Below are positions 1 through 8,365 of a stretch of 64,000 bases of DNA, in pieces. This DNA comes from Acidobacteriota bacterium (lineage in GTDB: Bacteria; Acidobacteriota; Vicinamibacteria; Vicinamibacterales; JAFNAJ01). A program made the translations under genes and the position numbers. The notes under the pieces were generated by a model, which was not told the origin of the DNA, searched no databases, and worked only from the letters and a program-made list of their open reading frames with translations. The first letter of the stretch is position 1; every line of letters begins with the position of its first letter. Where the stretch lies: assembly GCA_023384575.1 (NCBI GenBank), contig JAHDVP010000002.1:123555-187554 (forward strand), written 5' to 3'.

Positions 1-680
1 GAGCGGCCCCCCTCGACGAACTGCCAGTAGTCGGGCGCTGGCAGCGTGCCGGCCCGGAACGCTTCCCACCCGCCCACCGAACCGAGGGCGAGCGGCAGGG
101 CGAGCGAGAACCCCACCACGAGCACGACGAGCTGCACCATGTTGACCCAGGCCGAGGTCAGGAGGCCGCCGGCCACGAAGTACGTGGTCATCACGGCCCC
201 GCCAATCAGGCAACCCAGGTACTTCGGCACACCGGCGACGACGTCGAGCACCCAGGCCAGCGCAATCAGTTGCCCGGCGAGGATCGAGAGCGTGCCCAGC
301 CAGAGCAGCAGCGAGATCACGCCGCGCACGCTCCGGCCGTACCGGTGCTCGAGGAAGTCGCCGACCGTACGCAGGTCGTGGCTCGCGGCGACCCGACGGA
401 TGAGCGGCCCGATCCAGAACGCGAGCACCAGCGACCCGAGCCCCGCCGACCCGACCCACCACCACGCGGAGAGGCCGTCGCGGTACCCGAGCCCCGCGGC
501 TCCCACGGTCGACCCCGCCCCGATGTTGGCCGCGAGCATCGTCGAGAACAGGAGCCCGGGGCCGAGACGGCGTCCGGCCACGAAGAAGTCGCCTGCGCTC
601 TTCACCCGGCGGCCGATCCACAGGCCGAGGGCCACGAGGACGACCGAGTAGACGAGCAGCAGCGGGAGGTGGATGCTCAC
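1..680 (-). CDS. Sodium:solute symporter family protein (partial, 3' end outside window)
   Basis: This frame opens with GTG at 680 and runs off the window edge without a stop, giving about 226 N-terminal residues. It is a polytopic inner-membrane protein. The first helix (HLPLLLVYSVVLVALGL) is followed by the segment DFFVAGRRLGPG and then by STMLAANIGAGSTVGAAGLG, which matches the Na+-binding helix-1 region of the sodium:solute symporter (SSS) family. At least five further hydrophobic segments follow. The substrate cannot be read from this part. The GTG overlaps the stop codon of the upstream peptidase gene (GTGA), so the two are probably co-transcribed; a peptidase beside an uptake system could mean uptake of amino acids or small amides, which is inference. 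The family call is fairly sure. Confidence 0.8.
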   Translation of the reverse strand, partial: MSIHLPLLLVYSVVLVALGLWIGRRVKSAGDFFVAGRRLGPGLLFSTMLAANIGAGSTVGAAGLGYRDGLSAWWWVGSAGLGSLVLAFWIGPLIRRVAASHDLRTVGDFLEHRYGRSVRGVISLLLWLGTLSILAGQLIALAWVLDVVAGVPKYLGCLIGGAVMTTYFVAGGLLTSAWVNMVQLVVLVVGFSLALPLALGSVGGWEAFRAGTLPAPDYWQFVEGGR

Positions 681-1729
681 TGGCCGGCGGCAAGTGACGA
701 GGCCGACGGGATGCTCGGCAGCCCCTTCGAGGTGAGAGCCGCCCGGACGATGGCGTCGGCCATCGCCTCGGCGGCGAGCGCGCCCACAGTGGTCGTGTTG
801 ACCTCGCCGTCGAACGTCCCCGTCGCCACGGCGAAGATGACGTCGCCGTCGCCGGCGGTGTGGACTGGGTTGATGGCGCGGGCGAAGCCGTCGTGCGCCA
901 TCTGCGCCATCTTGTTCACCTGGGCCTTCGTGAGCCTCGCGTTCGTGGCCACGATGCCGATCGTGGTGTTCTCGCCGGCGCGCGGCGGCTGGCGCAACGC
1001 GCCCGATCGCATCAGGACGCGCGCGTCGGCCAGCCCCTTGCCGTCTGGCGTGCGCACGCCGGCGATGACCTTGCCGGTGGCGGGATCGATCACGTCGCCC
1101 ACCGCGTTGACGGCGACGAGCGCGGCGACGACGAGACCGTCGGGGTGACGGATCGACGCGCTGCCGATGCCGGCCTTCATCGACCGCCCCTGCCCCAGCT
1201 TGCCCACCGTGGCCCCGGCGCCCGCCCCGATGTCGCCCTGCTCGACGGGACCGTCGGTGGCCACCTGCGCGGCACGGTACCCGCAGTCGGCGGTTGGACG
1301 GATCTTCGCGTCGCCGATGCCGAGGTCGAAGAGAATGGCCGCGGGTACGATGGGCACCCTGGCGACCCGAGTGTCGTACCCGATGCCCTTCTCTTCGAGG
1401 TACTTCACGACGCCGCTCGCGGTATCGAGGCCGAAGGCGCTTCCGCCCGACAGCACGACGGCGTGGACCACCGACACGGTGTTGACCGGGTCGAGCAGGT
1501 CGGTCTCGCGCGTGCCGGGCGCGGCACCCCGGACGTCGACACCGCCGACGGCCCCCGCCTCGGTCAGGATGACCGTGCACCCGGTCGGCCGCTCGCTGAG
1601 CGTGAAGTGCCCGACCTTGATGCCGGCCACGGCGGTGAGGCCCCTGTCGTCGGGAACCGGAGTCTGCGCCGCGACCGTCAACCCGGCGGCCATTGCCACG
1701 CTCGTTCCCACCACCCACATCCGTCGCAT
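677..1729 (-). CDS. P1 family peptidase (DmpA/BapA type, family S58), exported
   Basis: The 350-residue product begins with a Sec signal (MRRMWVVGTSVAMAAG, cleavage near AAQT). The body matches the S58 family of N-terminal-nucleophile aminopeptidases that mature by self-cleavage. The expected processing site is seen as ENTTIGIVATNA, with Asn254/Thr255 the likely cleaved pair; Thr replaces the Ser of DmpA. Family members act on short peptides, amides or beta-peptides. The ATG at 1729 is preferred over an in-frame start at 1750 because GGGGAGG lies nine bases upstream of it. The stop overlaps the GTG start of the symporter gene downstream. A divergent M20 peptidase starts at 1878, so the small region has a peptide-degradation theme. 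Confidence 0.85.
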   Translation of the reverse strand: MRRMWVVGTSVAMAAGLTVAAQTPVPDDRGLTAVAGIKVGHFTLSERPTGCTVILTEAGAVGGVDVRGAAPGTRETDLLDPVNTVSVVHAVVLSGGSAFGLDTASGVVKYLEEKGIGYDTRVARVPIVPAAILFDLGIGDAKIRPTADCGYRAAQVATDGPVEQGDIGAGAGATVGKLGQGRSMKAGIGSASIRHPDGLVVAALVAVNAVGDVIDPATGKVIAGVRTPDGKGLADARVLMRSGALRQPPRAGENTTIGIVATNARLTKAQVNKMAQMAHDGFARAINPVHTAGDGDVIFAVATGTFDGEVNTTTVGALAAEAMADAIVRAALTSKGLPSIPSASSLAAGQ

Positions 1730-1877
1730 GGCCCGTCGCCTCCCCGGCACGACCTGGGCGGGCCGAGCGCCTGCCCCTCCGGTCGATTCGCTGTCGTGAG
1801 AATCCGCGCGGGCGGATCGTATCCGATGGCCGACAGGTTGACAACGCCAGGGTCATCCGATAAACACGAGGCGCGAC

Positions 1878-3152
1878 ATGACCCCCGCCCTTCGCGATCG
1901 GCTCCTGGCCGCGGTCGACGACGCGACCGACGAACTCGTCGACTTCACCGCCGCGCTGATTCGCCAGCCGACCGTCAACCCTCCGGGCGAGGGGTACGTC
2001 GACTGCGCTCATCTCATCGGAGACCGCCTCGCCGCGTCCGGGTTCGAGGTCGAGTACCACGACGCCGACGGGCGGCCGGAACACACGCCCACGCACCCAC
2101 GGCGCAACGTGATCGGCCGGCGTCGCGGTCGCACCGATCGGCCGCTCGTCCACCTGAACGGTCACTTCGACGTGGTGCCGGTCGGCGACGGGTGGACCGT
2201 GGATCCTTTCGGCGGCCTCGTGCGCGAGGGCCGCATCTACGGGCGCGGCGCCTGCGACATGAAGGCGGGCCTCGCGGCGGCCGTGTACGCCGCGGAGTCG
2301 ATCCGGCGGGCAGGCGTGCCGCTCGAGGGCACCGTCGAGGTGAGCGGCACGGTCGACGAAGAGAGCGGCGGCTGGGCGGGGGCGGCGCTGCTCGCCTCAC
2401 GTGGACGCGTCTCGTCACGCGAGACCGACTACGTCATCATTCCCGAGCCGCTCAATGTCGACCGCATCTGCGTCGGTCACCGCGGGGTGTACTGGTTCGA
2501 GGTGACGACGCACGGTCACATCGGCCATGGCAGCATGCCATTTCTCGGGGTGAGCGCCATCAGCCACATGGGGACGATCCTCGAAGCGATCCGCACCGAG
2601 CTCGAGCCGGCGCTCACCACGCGGCTCACCGAGGTGCCCGTCGTTCCGCCGGCCGCACGGCACCCGACGATCAACGTCAACACGATCGCCGGCGGCCAGG
2701 TCGGGCAGGCGGTGCAGACCCCGTGCGTCGCCGATCGCTGCACGGCGATCGTCGACCGGCGGTTCATCCTCGAGGAAGGTTTCGACGCGACACGCGCGGA
2801 GATCTTCGCCCTGCTCGAGCGGACACGCGCGCGGGTGCCGCACCTGCGCTACGAGGTCACCGACCTCATGGTCGTCGACCCCGTGCGCACGCCCGACGGG
2901 TCGCCGCTCGTCACGACGCTGCGCCACGGCATCGCCGACGTGCTCGGCCGCGATGCGGCGCTCGTCGCCAGCCCCGGCACCTACGACCACAAGCACTTCG
3001 CCCGCCTGGGCGGGATCGAGCACTGCGTGGCGTACGGTCCGGGCATCCTCGACCTCGCGCACCAGCCCGACGAGTGGTGCGGCATCGACGACCTCGTGAA
3101 CGCGACGAAGGTGATCGCGCTCGCCATTGCCGACCTGGTAGGGACACGATGA
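1878..3152 (+). CDS. M20 family metallopeptidase (ArgE/DapE-like deacylase)
   Basis: A 424-residue cytoplasmic di-zinc amidohydrolase of the ArgE/DapE/CPG2 family, which removes acyl or aminoacyl groups from amino-acid derivatives. Expected metal ligands and catalytic acids are present: His96 and Asp98 in NGHFDVVPVGDGW, Asp127 in GRGACDMKAG, Glu161-Glu162 in VDEESGG, and Glu190 in IIPEP. An inserted dimerisation domain occupies roughly residues 195-300, and GTYDHKHFARLGG near the C-terminus supplies another His. The length is normal for the family. No signal peptide is seen. The substrate cannot be assigned from sequence. The stop overlaps the start of the next gene (ATGA), implying translational coupling. 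Confidence 0.87.
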   Translation: MTPALRDRLLAAVDDATDELVDFTAALIRQPTVNPPGEGYVDCAHLIGDRLAASGFEVEYHDADGRPEHTPTHPRRNVIGRRRGRTDRPLVHLNGHFDVVPVGDGWTVDPFGGLVREGRIYGRGACDMKAGLAAAVYAAESIRRAGVPLEGTVEVSGTVDEESGGWAGAALLASRGRVSSRETDYVIIPEPLNVDRICVGHRGVYWFEVTTHGHIGHGSMPFLGVSAISHMGTILEAIRTELEPALTTRLTEVPVVPPAARHPTINVNTIAGGQVGQAVQTPCVADRCTAIVDRRFILEEGFDATRAEIFALLERTRARVPHLRYEVTDLMVVDPVRTPDGSPLVTTLRHGIADVLGRDAALVASPGTYDHKHFARLGGIEHCVAYGPGILDLAHQPDEWCGIDDLVNATKVIALAIADLVGTR

Positions 3153-4156
3153 CCACAAGCCCCCTGGCCTCCCTCCTCCCCGTGCTTCGTCCGTCACCCG
3201 CGCGACGCCTCCGCGTCGCTGTGGGTGTCCTTGTCGTCCTGTGCGCGGCCGCTTCACCGCTGGCCGGCCAGTCGACCGAACGCCCCACGCGGCCGCTGCC
3301 CGAGGGGGCCGAAGCCTGGTCGCTCTTCGGCGAGCCGCTCGTGCCGCCGACGCCCTCCGCCGAGGCGCTCGCCAGCATGCACGCCCAGCTTCACGAGGCC
3401 AGAGCGGCGCTCGAGCGCGAGCCAGGCAATCCGGACGCGCTCATCTGGGTCGGCCGTCGCCTCGCCTACCTCGGGCGCTACCGGGAAGCCATCGCCACGT
3501 TCAGCGACGGCGTCGCGCGCCACCCGAACGACGCGCGCATGCTGCGTCACCGCGGTCATCGCTACCTGACGATCCGAAGGTTCGACCTCGCGAAGGCCGA
3601 CCTCGCGCGCGCGGCGGCGATGGTCGAGGGGCGCGCCGACGAGGTCGAGCCCGACGGTCAGCCGAACGCACGCAATCAGCCGACGAGCACGCTGCAGTCG
3701 AACATCTGGTATCACCTGGCCCTCGCACGCTACGTCAGCGGCGAGTTCGACGCCGCCGCCGACGCGTACCGCGCCTGCTTCGGGGTCTCGAAGAACCCCG
3801 ACATGCAGGTGGCCACCACCTACTGGTGGTACCTGACGTTGCGGCGGCTCGGGCGCGACGAGGAGGCCGCGCGGTTGCTCGAGCCGATCACGGAAGGCCT
3901 CGACGTCATCGAAAACCACACGTACCACCGCCTGCTGCTCGCGTACAAGCGCGGCGCCGGCGTCGACGACCTGCTGAAGTCGGCACCGGCCGGACTGGAG
4001 CGCGCGACCACCGCCTACGGCGTGGGCGCGTGGCACTTCGTGTCGGGCCGCCACGACCAGGCGGCGAAGACCTGGCGGGCCGCCCGCGAGGCCGGTTGGG
4101 CGTCGTTTGGTGCGCTCGCCGCGGAGGCCGATCTCTTCCGGCTGGAGCGCCGGTAG
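3149..4156 (+). CDS. Exported tetratricopeptide-repeat protein
   Basis: A 335-residue protein with an N-terminal export signal (LRVAVGVLVVLCAAASPLAG, mature end near QSTERP), then alpha-helical repeats. TPR-like helix pairs are visible from about residue 70, for example NPDALIWVGRRLAYLGRYREA and NDARMLRHRGHRYLTIRRFD, and again around residues 180-260. No catalytic motif is seen. TPR solenoids usually scaffold protein contacts, here probably in the periplasm. The ATG overlaps the stop of the M20 gene, so a functional link is plausible, but the partner is unknown. The open frame extends far upstream (to 860) in this register, but that extension is antisense to other genes and is not credible. 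Confidence 0.8.
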   Translation: MTTSPLASLLPVLRPSPARRLRVAVGVLVVLCAAASPLAGQSTERPTRPLPEGAEAWSLFGEPLVPPTPSAEALASMHAQLHEARAALEREPGNPDALIWVGRRLAYLGRYREAIATFSDGVARHPNDARMLRHRGHRYLTIRRFDLAKADLARAAAMVEGRADEVEPDGQPNARNQPTSTLQSNIWYHLALARYVSGEFDAAADAYRACFGVSKNPDMQVATTYWWYLTLRRLGRDEEAARLLEPITEGLDVIENHTYHRLLLAYKRGAGVDDLLKSAPAGLERATTAYGVGAWHFVSGRHDQAAKTWRAAREAGWASFGALAAEADLFRLERR

Positions 4157-4176
4157 GGGCGGGCGGGGGTGGGAGG

Positions 4177-4231
4177 CTTGGTTGTTGGTTATTGGGTTCT
4201 TGGTTGTGGTTGGTGATTGGCTGATGACTGG
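4177..4231. repeat. Degenerate 7-bp-period GGTT repeat tract
   Basis: The gap between the TPR gene and modA is made of degenerate units such as TTGTTGG, TTATTGG and GTTCTTGG. It resembles the cleaner heptad tract at 10555. The tract is T/G-rich on this strand and stands out from the surrounding GC-rich coding sequence. Confidence 0.6.
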
Positions 4232-4240
4232 TGAGCGGCA

Positions 4241-5041
4241 GTGGCGGCAGAACGGGTCGTGACGGCACGTCGGCGGCGGCCATGGCTCGAGGCGGCCGCC
4301 TTCGTGGCGCTCGCGCTCGGGCCACCAGGGTGCGCCGAGCGACCAACGCTCGTCGCCGCGGCGTCCGACCTCGCGTTCGCGCTCGACGAGATCGCCGTCG
4401 CCTTCGAGCGTCACGAGGGGCATCGCGTCGCGATCACCTACGGCTCGTCCGGCACGCTCACCCGGCAGATTCAGGACGGCGCGCCGTTTGAGGTCTTCCT
4501 GTCGGCCGACGAAGCCTTCGTCGAGCGGCTGGTCGAGGCCGACCTGACGCGTGACGGGGGGACACTCTACGCCGTGGGCCGCATCGTGCTCTTCGTGCCG
4601 ACTGGATCGCCGCTCTCGGCCGACGAAGGATTCGATGGGCTGCACCGGTTGCTCGCGGCCGGCGGGGTCCAGCGGTTTGCCATCGCCAACCCGGAGCACG
4701 CGCCGTACGGGCGGGCTGCCGAGGAGGCCCTGCGCAGGCACGGGTTGTGGGAGACGCTCCGGCCGGCGCTGGTCCTGGGCGAGAACGTGTCACAGGCAGC
4801 GCAGTTCGCCACGACGGGCAACGCCGTCGGGGGCATCATCGCCTACTCGCTCGCCCTGGCGCCGGCCCTGTCCGGACGCGGCAGCTTCGCCCTGATTGAC
4901 GAGGCCGACCATGCTCCGCTCAGGCAGCGCATGGTCCGGCTCGCAAGGGCCGGCCCCGTGGCCGACCGGTTCTACGCCTACCTGCAGGAGCCCGCGGCAC
5001 GCGCGACGCTCACGCGCTACGGCTTCGTGCTGCCCGACTGA
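4241..5041 (+). CDS. modA: Molybdate ABC transporter substrate-binding lipoprotein ModA
   Basis: A 266-residue periplasmic binding protein that captures molybdate (or tungstate) for import. The N-terminus has a basic segment, a hydrophobic core and a lipobox-like GPPGC, so it is probably membrane-anchored through Cys. The mature part starts with PTLVAAASDLAFALDEIA and continues with the ModA-type binding-loop sequence YGSSGTLTRQIQDGAPFEVFL. Further ModA landmarks are the hinge sequence ANPEHAPYGRAAEEAL and VGGIIAYSLAL. The start is GTG at 4241; no good ribosome site is evident. modB follows after five bases, and modC overlaps modB, forming a complete transporter operon. Confidence 0.92.
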   Translation: MAAERVVTARRRRPWLEAAAFVALALGPPGCAERPTLVAAASDLAFALDEIAVAFERHEGHRVAITYGSSGTLTRQIQDGAPFEVFLSADEAFVERLVEADLTRDGGTLYAVGRIVLFVPTGSPLSADEGFDGLHRLLAAGGVQRFAIANPEHAPYGRAAEEALRRHGLWETLRPALVLGENVSQAAQFATTGNAVGGIIAYSLALAPALSGRGSFALIDEADHAPLRQRMVRLARAGPVADRFYAYLQEPAARATLTRYGFVLPD

Positions 5042-5046
5042 TCGCC

Positions 5047-5715
5047 ATGGACCTCGAGGCCCTCCAGGTCTCGGTGCGGCTGGCGCTCGCGACCCTCGCC
5101 GTGCTGCTGCCGCTCGGCCTTCTGGCCGGCCACGCGCTCGCCGTCCGTGAGTTTCGAGGGAAGGCGCTCGTCGAATCGCTCGCGGCGCTGCCGCTCGTCC
5201 TTCCCCCCACCGTGCTCGGCTTCTACCTGCTCGCGGGCTTCGGTGCGCGCTCACCCCTGGGCACGGCCTTCGAGGCCGTCATGGGACATTCCCTGGCCTT
5301 CTCGTTCCCCGGGCTGCTGCTCGCGTCGGTCATCGTCAACGTTCCCTTCGTCCTGCAGCCGATTCAGCGCGCGTTCGAGTCGGTGCCGCGCGACGTGCGC
5401 GAGGCGGCGGCATGCTGCGGCCTGACGCCGCTGCAGGCCTTCGTCCAGGTCGAGGCCCCCCTCGCGTGGCCCGGCATCCTCACGGCCGCCGTCCTGACCT
5501 TCGCGCACACCCTCGGCGAATTCGGCGTCGTGCTCATGGTCGGGGGCAGCATTCCGGGCGAGACTCGCACGCTCAGCATCGCGATCTACGACCGCGTGCA
5601 GGCATTCGACGATCGGAGCGCCGGCATCATGGCCGCGTCGCTGCTCGCGATTGCCGTCGCGACGTTGACGCTCACGACCATGCTCGGACGACGGGTGGAG
5701 CCGGATCGTGGCTGA
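5047..5715 (+). CDS. modB: Molybdate ABC transporter permease ModB
   Basis: A 222-residue inner-membrane permease with about five to six hydrophobic helices, the first being VRLALATLAVLLPLGLLAG. The family-typical segment LPLVLPPTVLGFYLL is seen near residues 55-70. The EAA loop that docks on the ATPase is EAAACCGLTPLQAFVQVEAP at about residues 118-137. It would form the channel through which ModA delivers molybdate. The start lies five bases after modA, and the 3' end overlaps modC by eight bases. Confidence 0.93.
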   Translation: MDLEALQVSVRLALATLAVLLPLGLLAGHALAVREFRGKALVESLAALPLVLPPTVLGFYLLAGFGARSPLGTAFEAVMGHSLAFSFPGLLLASVIVNVPFVLQPIQRAFESVPRDVREAAACCGLTPLQAFVQVEAPLAWPGILTAAVLTFAHTLGEFGVVLMVGGSIPGETRTLSIAIYDRVQAFDDRSAGIMAASLLAIAVATLTLTTMLGRRVEPDRG

Positions 5716-6838
5716 CGGCGCGCTGACGGCGGCGTTCCACCAGGCGGGACCGATCCCGCTCGACGTGTCGCTCGCGTGCGGACCCGGGCAGGTGCTGGCC
5801 GTGTTCGGGCCATCGGGCAGCGGCAAGACGACCGTCCTTCGGAGCATCGCCGGGCTCTACACGCCGGCCAGCGCCGAAGTGCGCGCTGGATCGGACGTGT
5901 GGACCGACACGGCGCGCGGCATCGCGCTCGCCCCGCATCGGCGGGCCGTCGGACTGGTGTTTCAGGAGTACGCGCTCTTTCCCCACCTCACGGCGCTCGG
6001 CAACGTGATGACGGCCCTCGGGCACCGGCCACGTGACGAGCGCCTGGCACGCGCCCGCCAGTTGCTCGGTCTCGTGCACCTCGACGAACACGCCGACCGT
6101 CGCCCGTCCGGGCTCTCGGGCGGCGAGCGCCAGCGCGTCGCGCTGGCCAGGGCCCTGGCTCGAGACCCGGCCGTGCTGCTGCTCGACGAGCCCTTCGCCG
6201 CCGTCGATCGGCGAATCCGTCGGCGCCTGCGCGACGAGGTCGACGAGGTCCGGCGGCAGCTCGACATCCCCGTCGTCCTGGTCACGCACGACGTCGACGA
6301 CGTCCTGCGTCTGGCGAGCGACTTGCTCGTGCTGGAGCGCGGCAAGGCAGTGGCCTCCGGCGCCCTGACCGATCTGACCAGTCGACCGGATCTCGCGTGG
6401 CTTCGTGAGGGTCTGGGACTCGGCAGCGTCTTCGACGCCGGCGTCGGCCGCGTGGACACGGCTCGCGGACTCGCCGAGCTCACCTTCGATGGCGGTACCC
6501 TGCTCGCCGCCGAACGGGCGCTCGCAACAGGCATGCGCGTCCGCCTCCGCATTCCTGCCCGCGAGATCGTCCTGGCCCGTGACGCCCCTCAGGGCCTGAG
6601 CCTGCACAACGCGCTCGAAGGCACCGTGTCGGCGATCTCGGTCGATCCGGCAACCGACCACGCGATCGTCCAGCTGACGGTGGGTGCCGTGCGCCTGCTC
6701 GCCGAAGTCACCCGCGATGCGGTCTCGCGGCTCGACATCACGCCGGGCCGGCGGCTCTTCGCTCTCGTGAAGTCGGTGTCGCTCGACCTGCGGGTCGTGG
6801 GTGAAACGAACCCCCGAGAGCGGCCGTCCGGACATTGA
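5708..6838 (+). CDS. modC: Molybdate ABC transporter ATP-binding protein ModC
   Basis: A 376-residue ATPase that powers molybdate import. Walker A is GPSGSGKTT (residues 34-42), the Q-loop is VFQEYALFPHL, the signature is LSGGE (136-140), Walker B is VLLLDE (156-161) and the switch His is in LVTHD. Beyond about residue 290 is a Mop/TOBE-type oxyanion-binding domain (LHNALEGTVSAI), characteristic of ModC. The GTG start overlaps modB. No ModE-type operator was recognised upstream of modA. The promoter of the next transcription unit overlaps this gene's stop codon. Confidence 0.93.
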   Translation: MADGALTAAFHQAGPIPLDVSLACGPGQVLAVFGPSGSGKTTVLRSIAGLYTPASAEVRAGSDVWTDTARGIALAPHRRAVGLVFQEYALFPHLTALGNVMTALGHRPRDERLARARQLLGLVHLDEHADRRPSGLSGGERQRVALARALARDPAVLLLDEPFAAVDRRIRRRLRDEVDEVRRQLDIPVVLVTHDVDDVLRLASDLLVLERGKAVASGALTDLTSRPDLAWLREGLGLGSVFDAGVGRVDTARGLAELTFDGGTLLAAERALATGMRVRLRIPAREIVLARDAPQGLSLHNALEGTVSAISVDPATDHAIVQLTVGAVRLLAEVTRDAVSRLDITPGRRLFALVKSVSLDLRVVGETNPRERPSGH

Positions 6839-6864
6839 CCGGAGCAACCCGCACTGACCATAAT
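6835..6864 (+). promoter_or_regulatory. Sigma70-type promoter for the fluoride-resistance unit
   Basis: TTGACC at 6835-6840 and CATAAT at 6859-6864 are separated by 18 bases, a near-consensus vegetative promoter. The -35 hexamer overlaps the modC stop codon. Transcription would begin near 6871, just before the riboswitch aptamer, which supports both calls. Confidence 0.7.
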
Positions 6865-6871
6865 GCCCTTG

Positions 6872-6930
6872 ACGGCGGTGGGGTTCGCCGACAACCGTCG
6901 CTTCCTCCGAAGCGGCCAATGACTCCTGTG
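6872..6930 (+). promoter_or_regulatory. Fluoride riboswitch (crcB motif)
   Basis: The segment fits the crcB-motif aptamer. A first stem is formed by GGCG (6874-6877) and CGCC (6886-6889), followed by GACAACCG. A second hairpin has the arms GCTTC and GAAGC (about 6899-6913). The conserved 3' block is CAATGACTCCTG, ending near 6928. One deviation is GGTG where the consensus has GATG. The gene controlled, crcB, encodes the fluoride exporter, and the upstream promoter starts transcription at the aptamer. A possible downstream hairpin, CCAGGG with CCCTGG (about 6963-6988), could be the expression platform. Covariance-model confirmation is missing, but sequence and context agree well. Confidence 0.85.
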
Positions 6931-7079
6931 GCACTCAGTCTGCCCGTGGGAGTCGAAGGGCTTCCAGGGCGCTTGCGAGACACCCTGGACATGGCCCATG
7001 ACGTACCCGTCGCGCCTTCCTCTTCCATCCGTACCGGCAGCGCGCGCCAGCCTGTCCCAGGGCGCATGATGAGCGCACG

Positions 7080-7475
7080 ATGACCTCGTGGCTGTGGCCG
7101 TACCTGCTGGTCGGCGCCGGCGGCTTCCTCGGCGCGAACGCCCGGTTCATCCTGGCCCGCGGGATCGGCACGATGATCGACACCCGCTTCCCCCTCGGCA
7201 CCCTCGTCGTCAACATCAGCGGCTCGTTCCTGATGGGGATTCTCGGCGCGGTGCTCGCCGACCGTGTGCTGCCCGACGCCCCTGGTGTCAGGATGGCGTT
7301 GGCCATCGGGTTTCTCGGCGGGTTCACGACGTTCTCGACCTTCGAGTTCGAGACCCATGCCCTGCTCGAAGAGGGCTCGTGGCTGCTCGCGACGGCCAAC
7401 GTGCTCGTGAGCGTGCTGGTCGGGTTGCTGGCCGTGCGGGCGGGCATCGTCGCGGCGCGATCGTGGCCCGGCTGA
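7080..7475 (+). CDS. crcB: Fluoride efflux protein CrcB/Fluc
   Basis: A 131-residue, four-helix inner-membrane protein that exports fluoride as an antiparallel dimer. Family landmarks are GANARF (residues 18-23), the pore Asn in TLVVNISGSFLMG (Asn45) and the phenylalanine-box region GFLGGFTTFSTFEFE (77-91). The length is normal. It is preceded by a fluoride riboswitch and followed eight bases later by a tandem DUF190 gene, a common partner of crcB. Confidence 0.95.
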   Translation: MTSWLWPYLLVGAGGFLGANARFILARGIGTMIDTRFPLGTLVVNISGSFLMGILGAVLADRVLPDAPGVRMALAIGFLGGFTTFSTFEFETHALLEEGSWLLATANVLVSVLVGLLAVRAGIVAARSWPG

Positions 7476-7482
7476 GGCGCAC

Positions 7483-8235
7483 ATGAAGACTGACGCGGAA
7501 CAGGTGCTCTGCCGTTTCCAGTTCTCGAGCAAGGCGAGGCACGGCCACCAGCCGCTCGACGAGTGGATCGTCCGTACGGCCAGACGAGAGGGCCTGGAAG
7601 GCGCCACGGTCCTGCACGGCTTCTTCGGCCTGCGGTCCGATGGCTCGATCCTCGAAGAACGAGCGTGGGCGCTCGCGCAGGAGGTGCCTGTCGTCGTAGA
7701 GGTCGTGGACCGCACGGCCCGGATCGAGCATCTGCTCGCCCTGGTCGAACCCGTCTTTTCCAAGGGCACGATCACGCTCGAACGCGCGAGGGTGCTGCTC
7801 TACCGAGCGGGGGATTCGACCCCCTCACCCAGGATGCCGGTGGTCGCGGCGGTAAATCGAAGCGCCGCTCACGAGGTGAAGACCATGAAGGTGCCGGAGG
7901 CGGGCGTGTTGCTCCGTGTGTTCATCGGCGAGAGCGACCGTGAACCCGGACGCGACCGGCCGCTCTACGAGGCCATCGTGCGGCGCGCGCGCGAGGCGCA
8001 TCTGGCCGGTGCCACCGTGCTCCGAGGCCCCATGGGGTTCGGCCGCCACTCGCGCGTGCACAGCGCGAAGCTCCTCGAGTTGTCGACCGACCTGCCCATC
8101 GTCATCGAGATCGTCGATTCGGAGGAGAAGATCGAGGCGTTCCTGCCGGTCGTCGACGACATGGTGACCGAGGGGCTCGTCACCATCGAAGCCGTGCGGG
8201 TGCTGAAGTACGTGTCACCCGACTCGAGGCAGTGA
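7483..8235 (+). CDS. Tandem DUF190 domain protein
   Basis: A 250-residue soluble protein made of two DUF190 copies. The first covers about residues 5-110 (DEWIVRTARREGLEGATVL, then VPVVVEVVDRTARIEHLL); the second covers about 135-245 (YEAIVRRAREAHLAGATVLR, then LPIVIEIVDSEEKIEAFL). DUF190 has a small PII-like fold and is often encoded beside crcB, with no settled biochemical role. Most family members I know of are single-domain, so this looks like an internal duplication and fusion. GAGG lies shortly upstream of the ATG. It is expected to share the fluoride-responsive transcript. Confidence 0.88.
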   Translation: MKTDAEQVLCRFQFSSKARHGHQPLDEWIVRTARREGLEGATVLHGFFGLRSDGSILEERAWALAQEVPVVVEVVDRTARIEHLLALVEPVFSKGTITLERARVLLYRAGDSTPSPRMPVVAAVNRSAAHEVKTMKVPEAGVLLRVFIGESDREPGRDRPLYEAIVRRAREAHLAGATVLRGPMGFGRHSRVHSAKLLELSTDLPIVIEIVDSEEKIEAFLPVVDDMVTEGLVTIEAVRVLKYVSPDSRQ

Positions 8236-8262
8236 CACGAAGAGCCGGGCGGGGCTGAAGCG

Positions 8263-8306
8263 CCGCCGGCTGGAGATCCGCAGCGCCGGGGCTCCAGGGC
8301 CGGCGG
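8263..8306. terminator. Strong GC hairpin between convergent genes
   Basis: CCGCCGGC plus TGGAG (8263-8275) pairs with CTCCA and GCCGGCGG (8292-8306), with a two-base bulge and a 16-base loop. The hairpin lies between the ends of the DUF190 gene and metK, which converge, so it could end transcription from both sides. There is no clear U tract. The sequence just upstream (about 8248-8266) also resembles the palindrome at 63980. Confidence 0.4.
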
Positions 8307-8365
8307 AGGCGTCAGGACCTGAAGCCCCTGCCGCTCCAGCGACAGGGACCCCGGTGCGCCGGCGA

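Noticed and set aside
860..4156. An uninterrupted frame of about 1100 codons on the plus strand
   Set aside because: Only its last part (from 3149) is a plausible protein. The rest is antisense to the P1 peptidase or out of frame with the M20 gene, rich in Arg/Gly/His, and typical of high-GC shadow frames.
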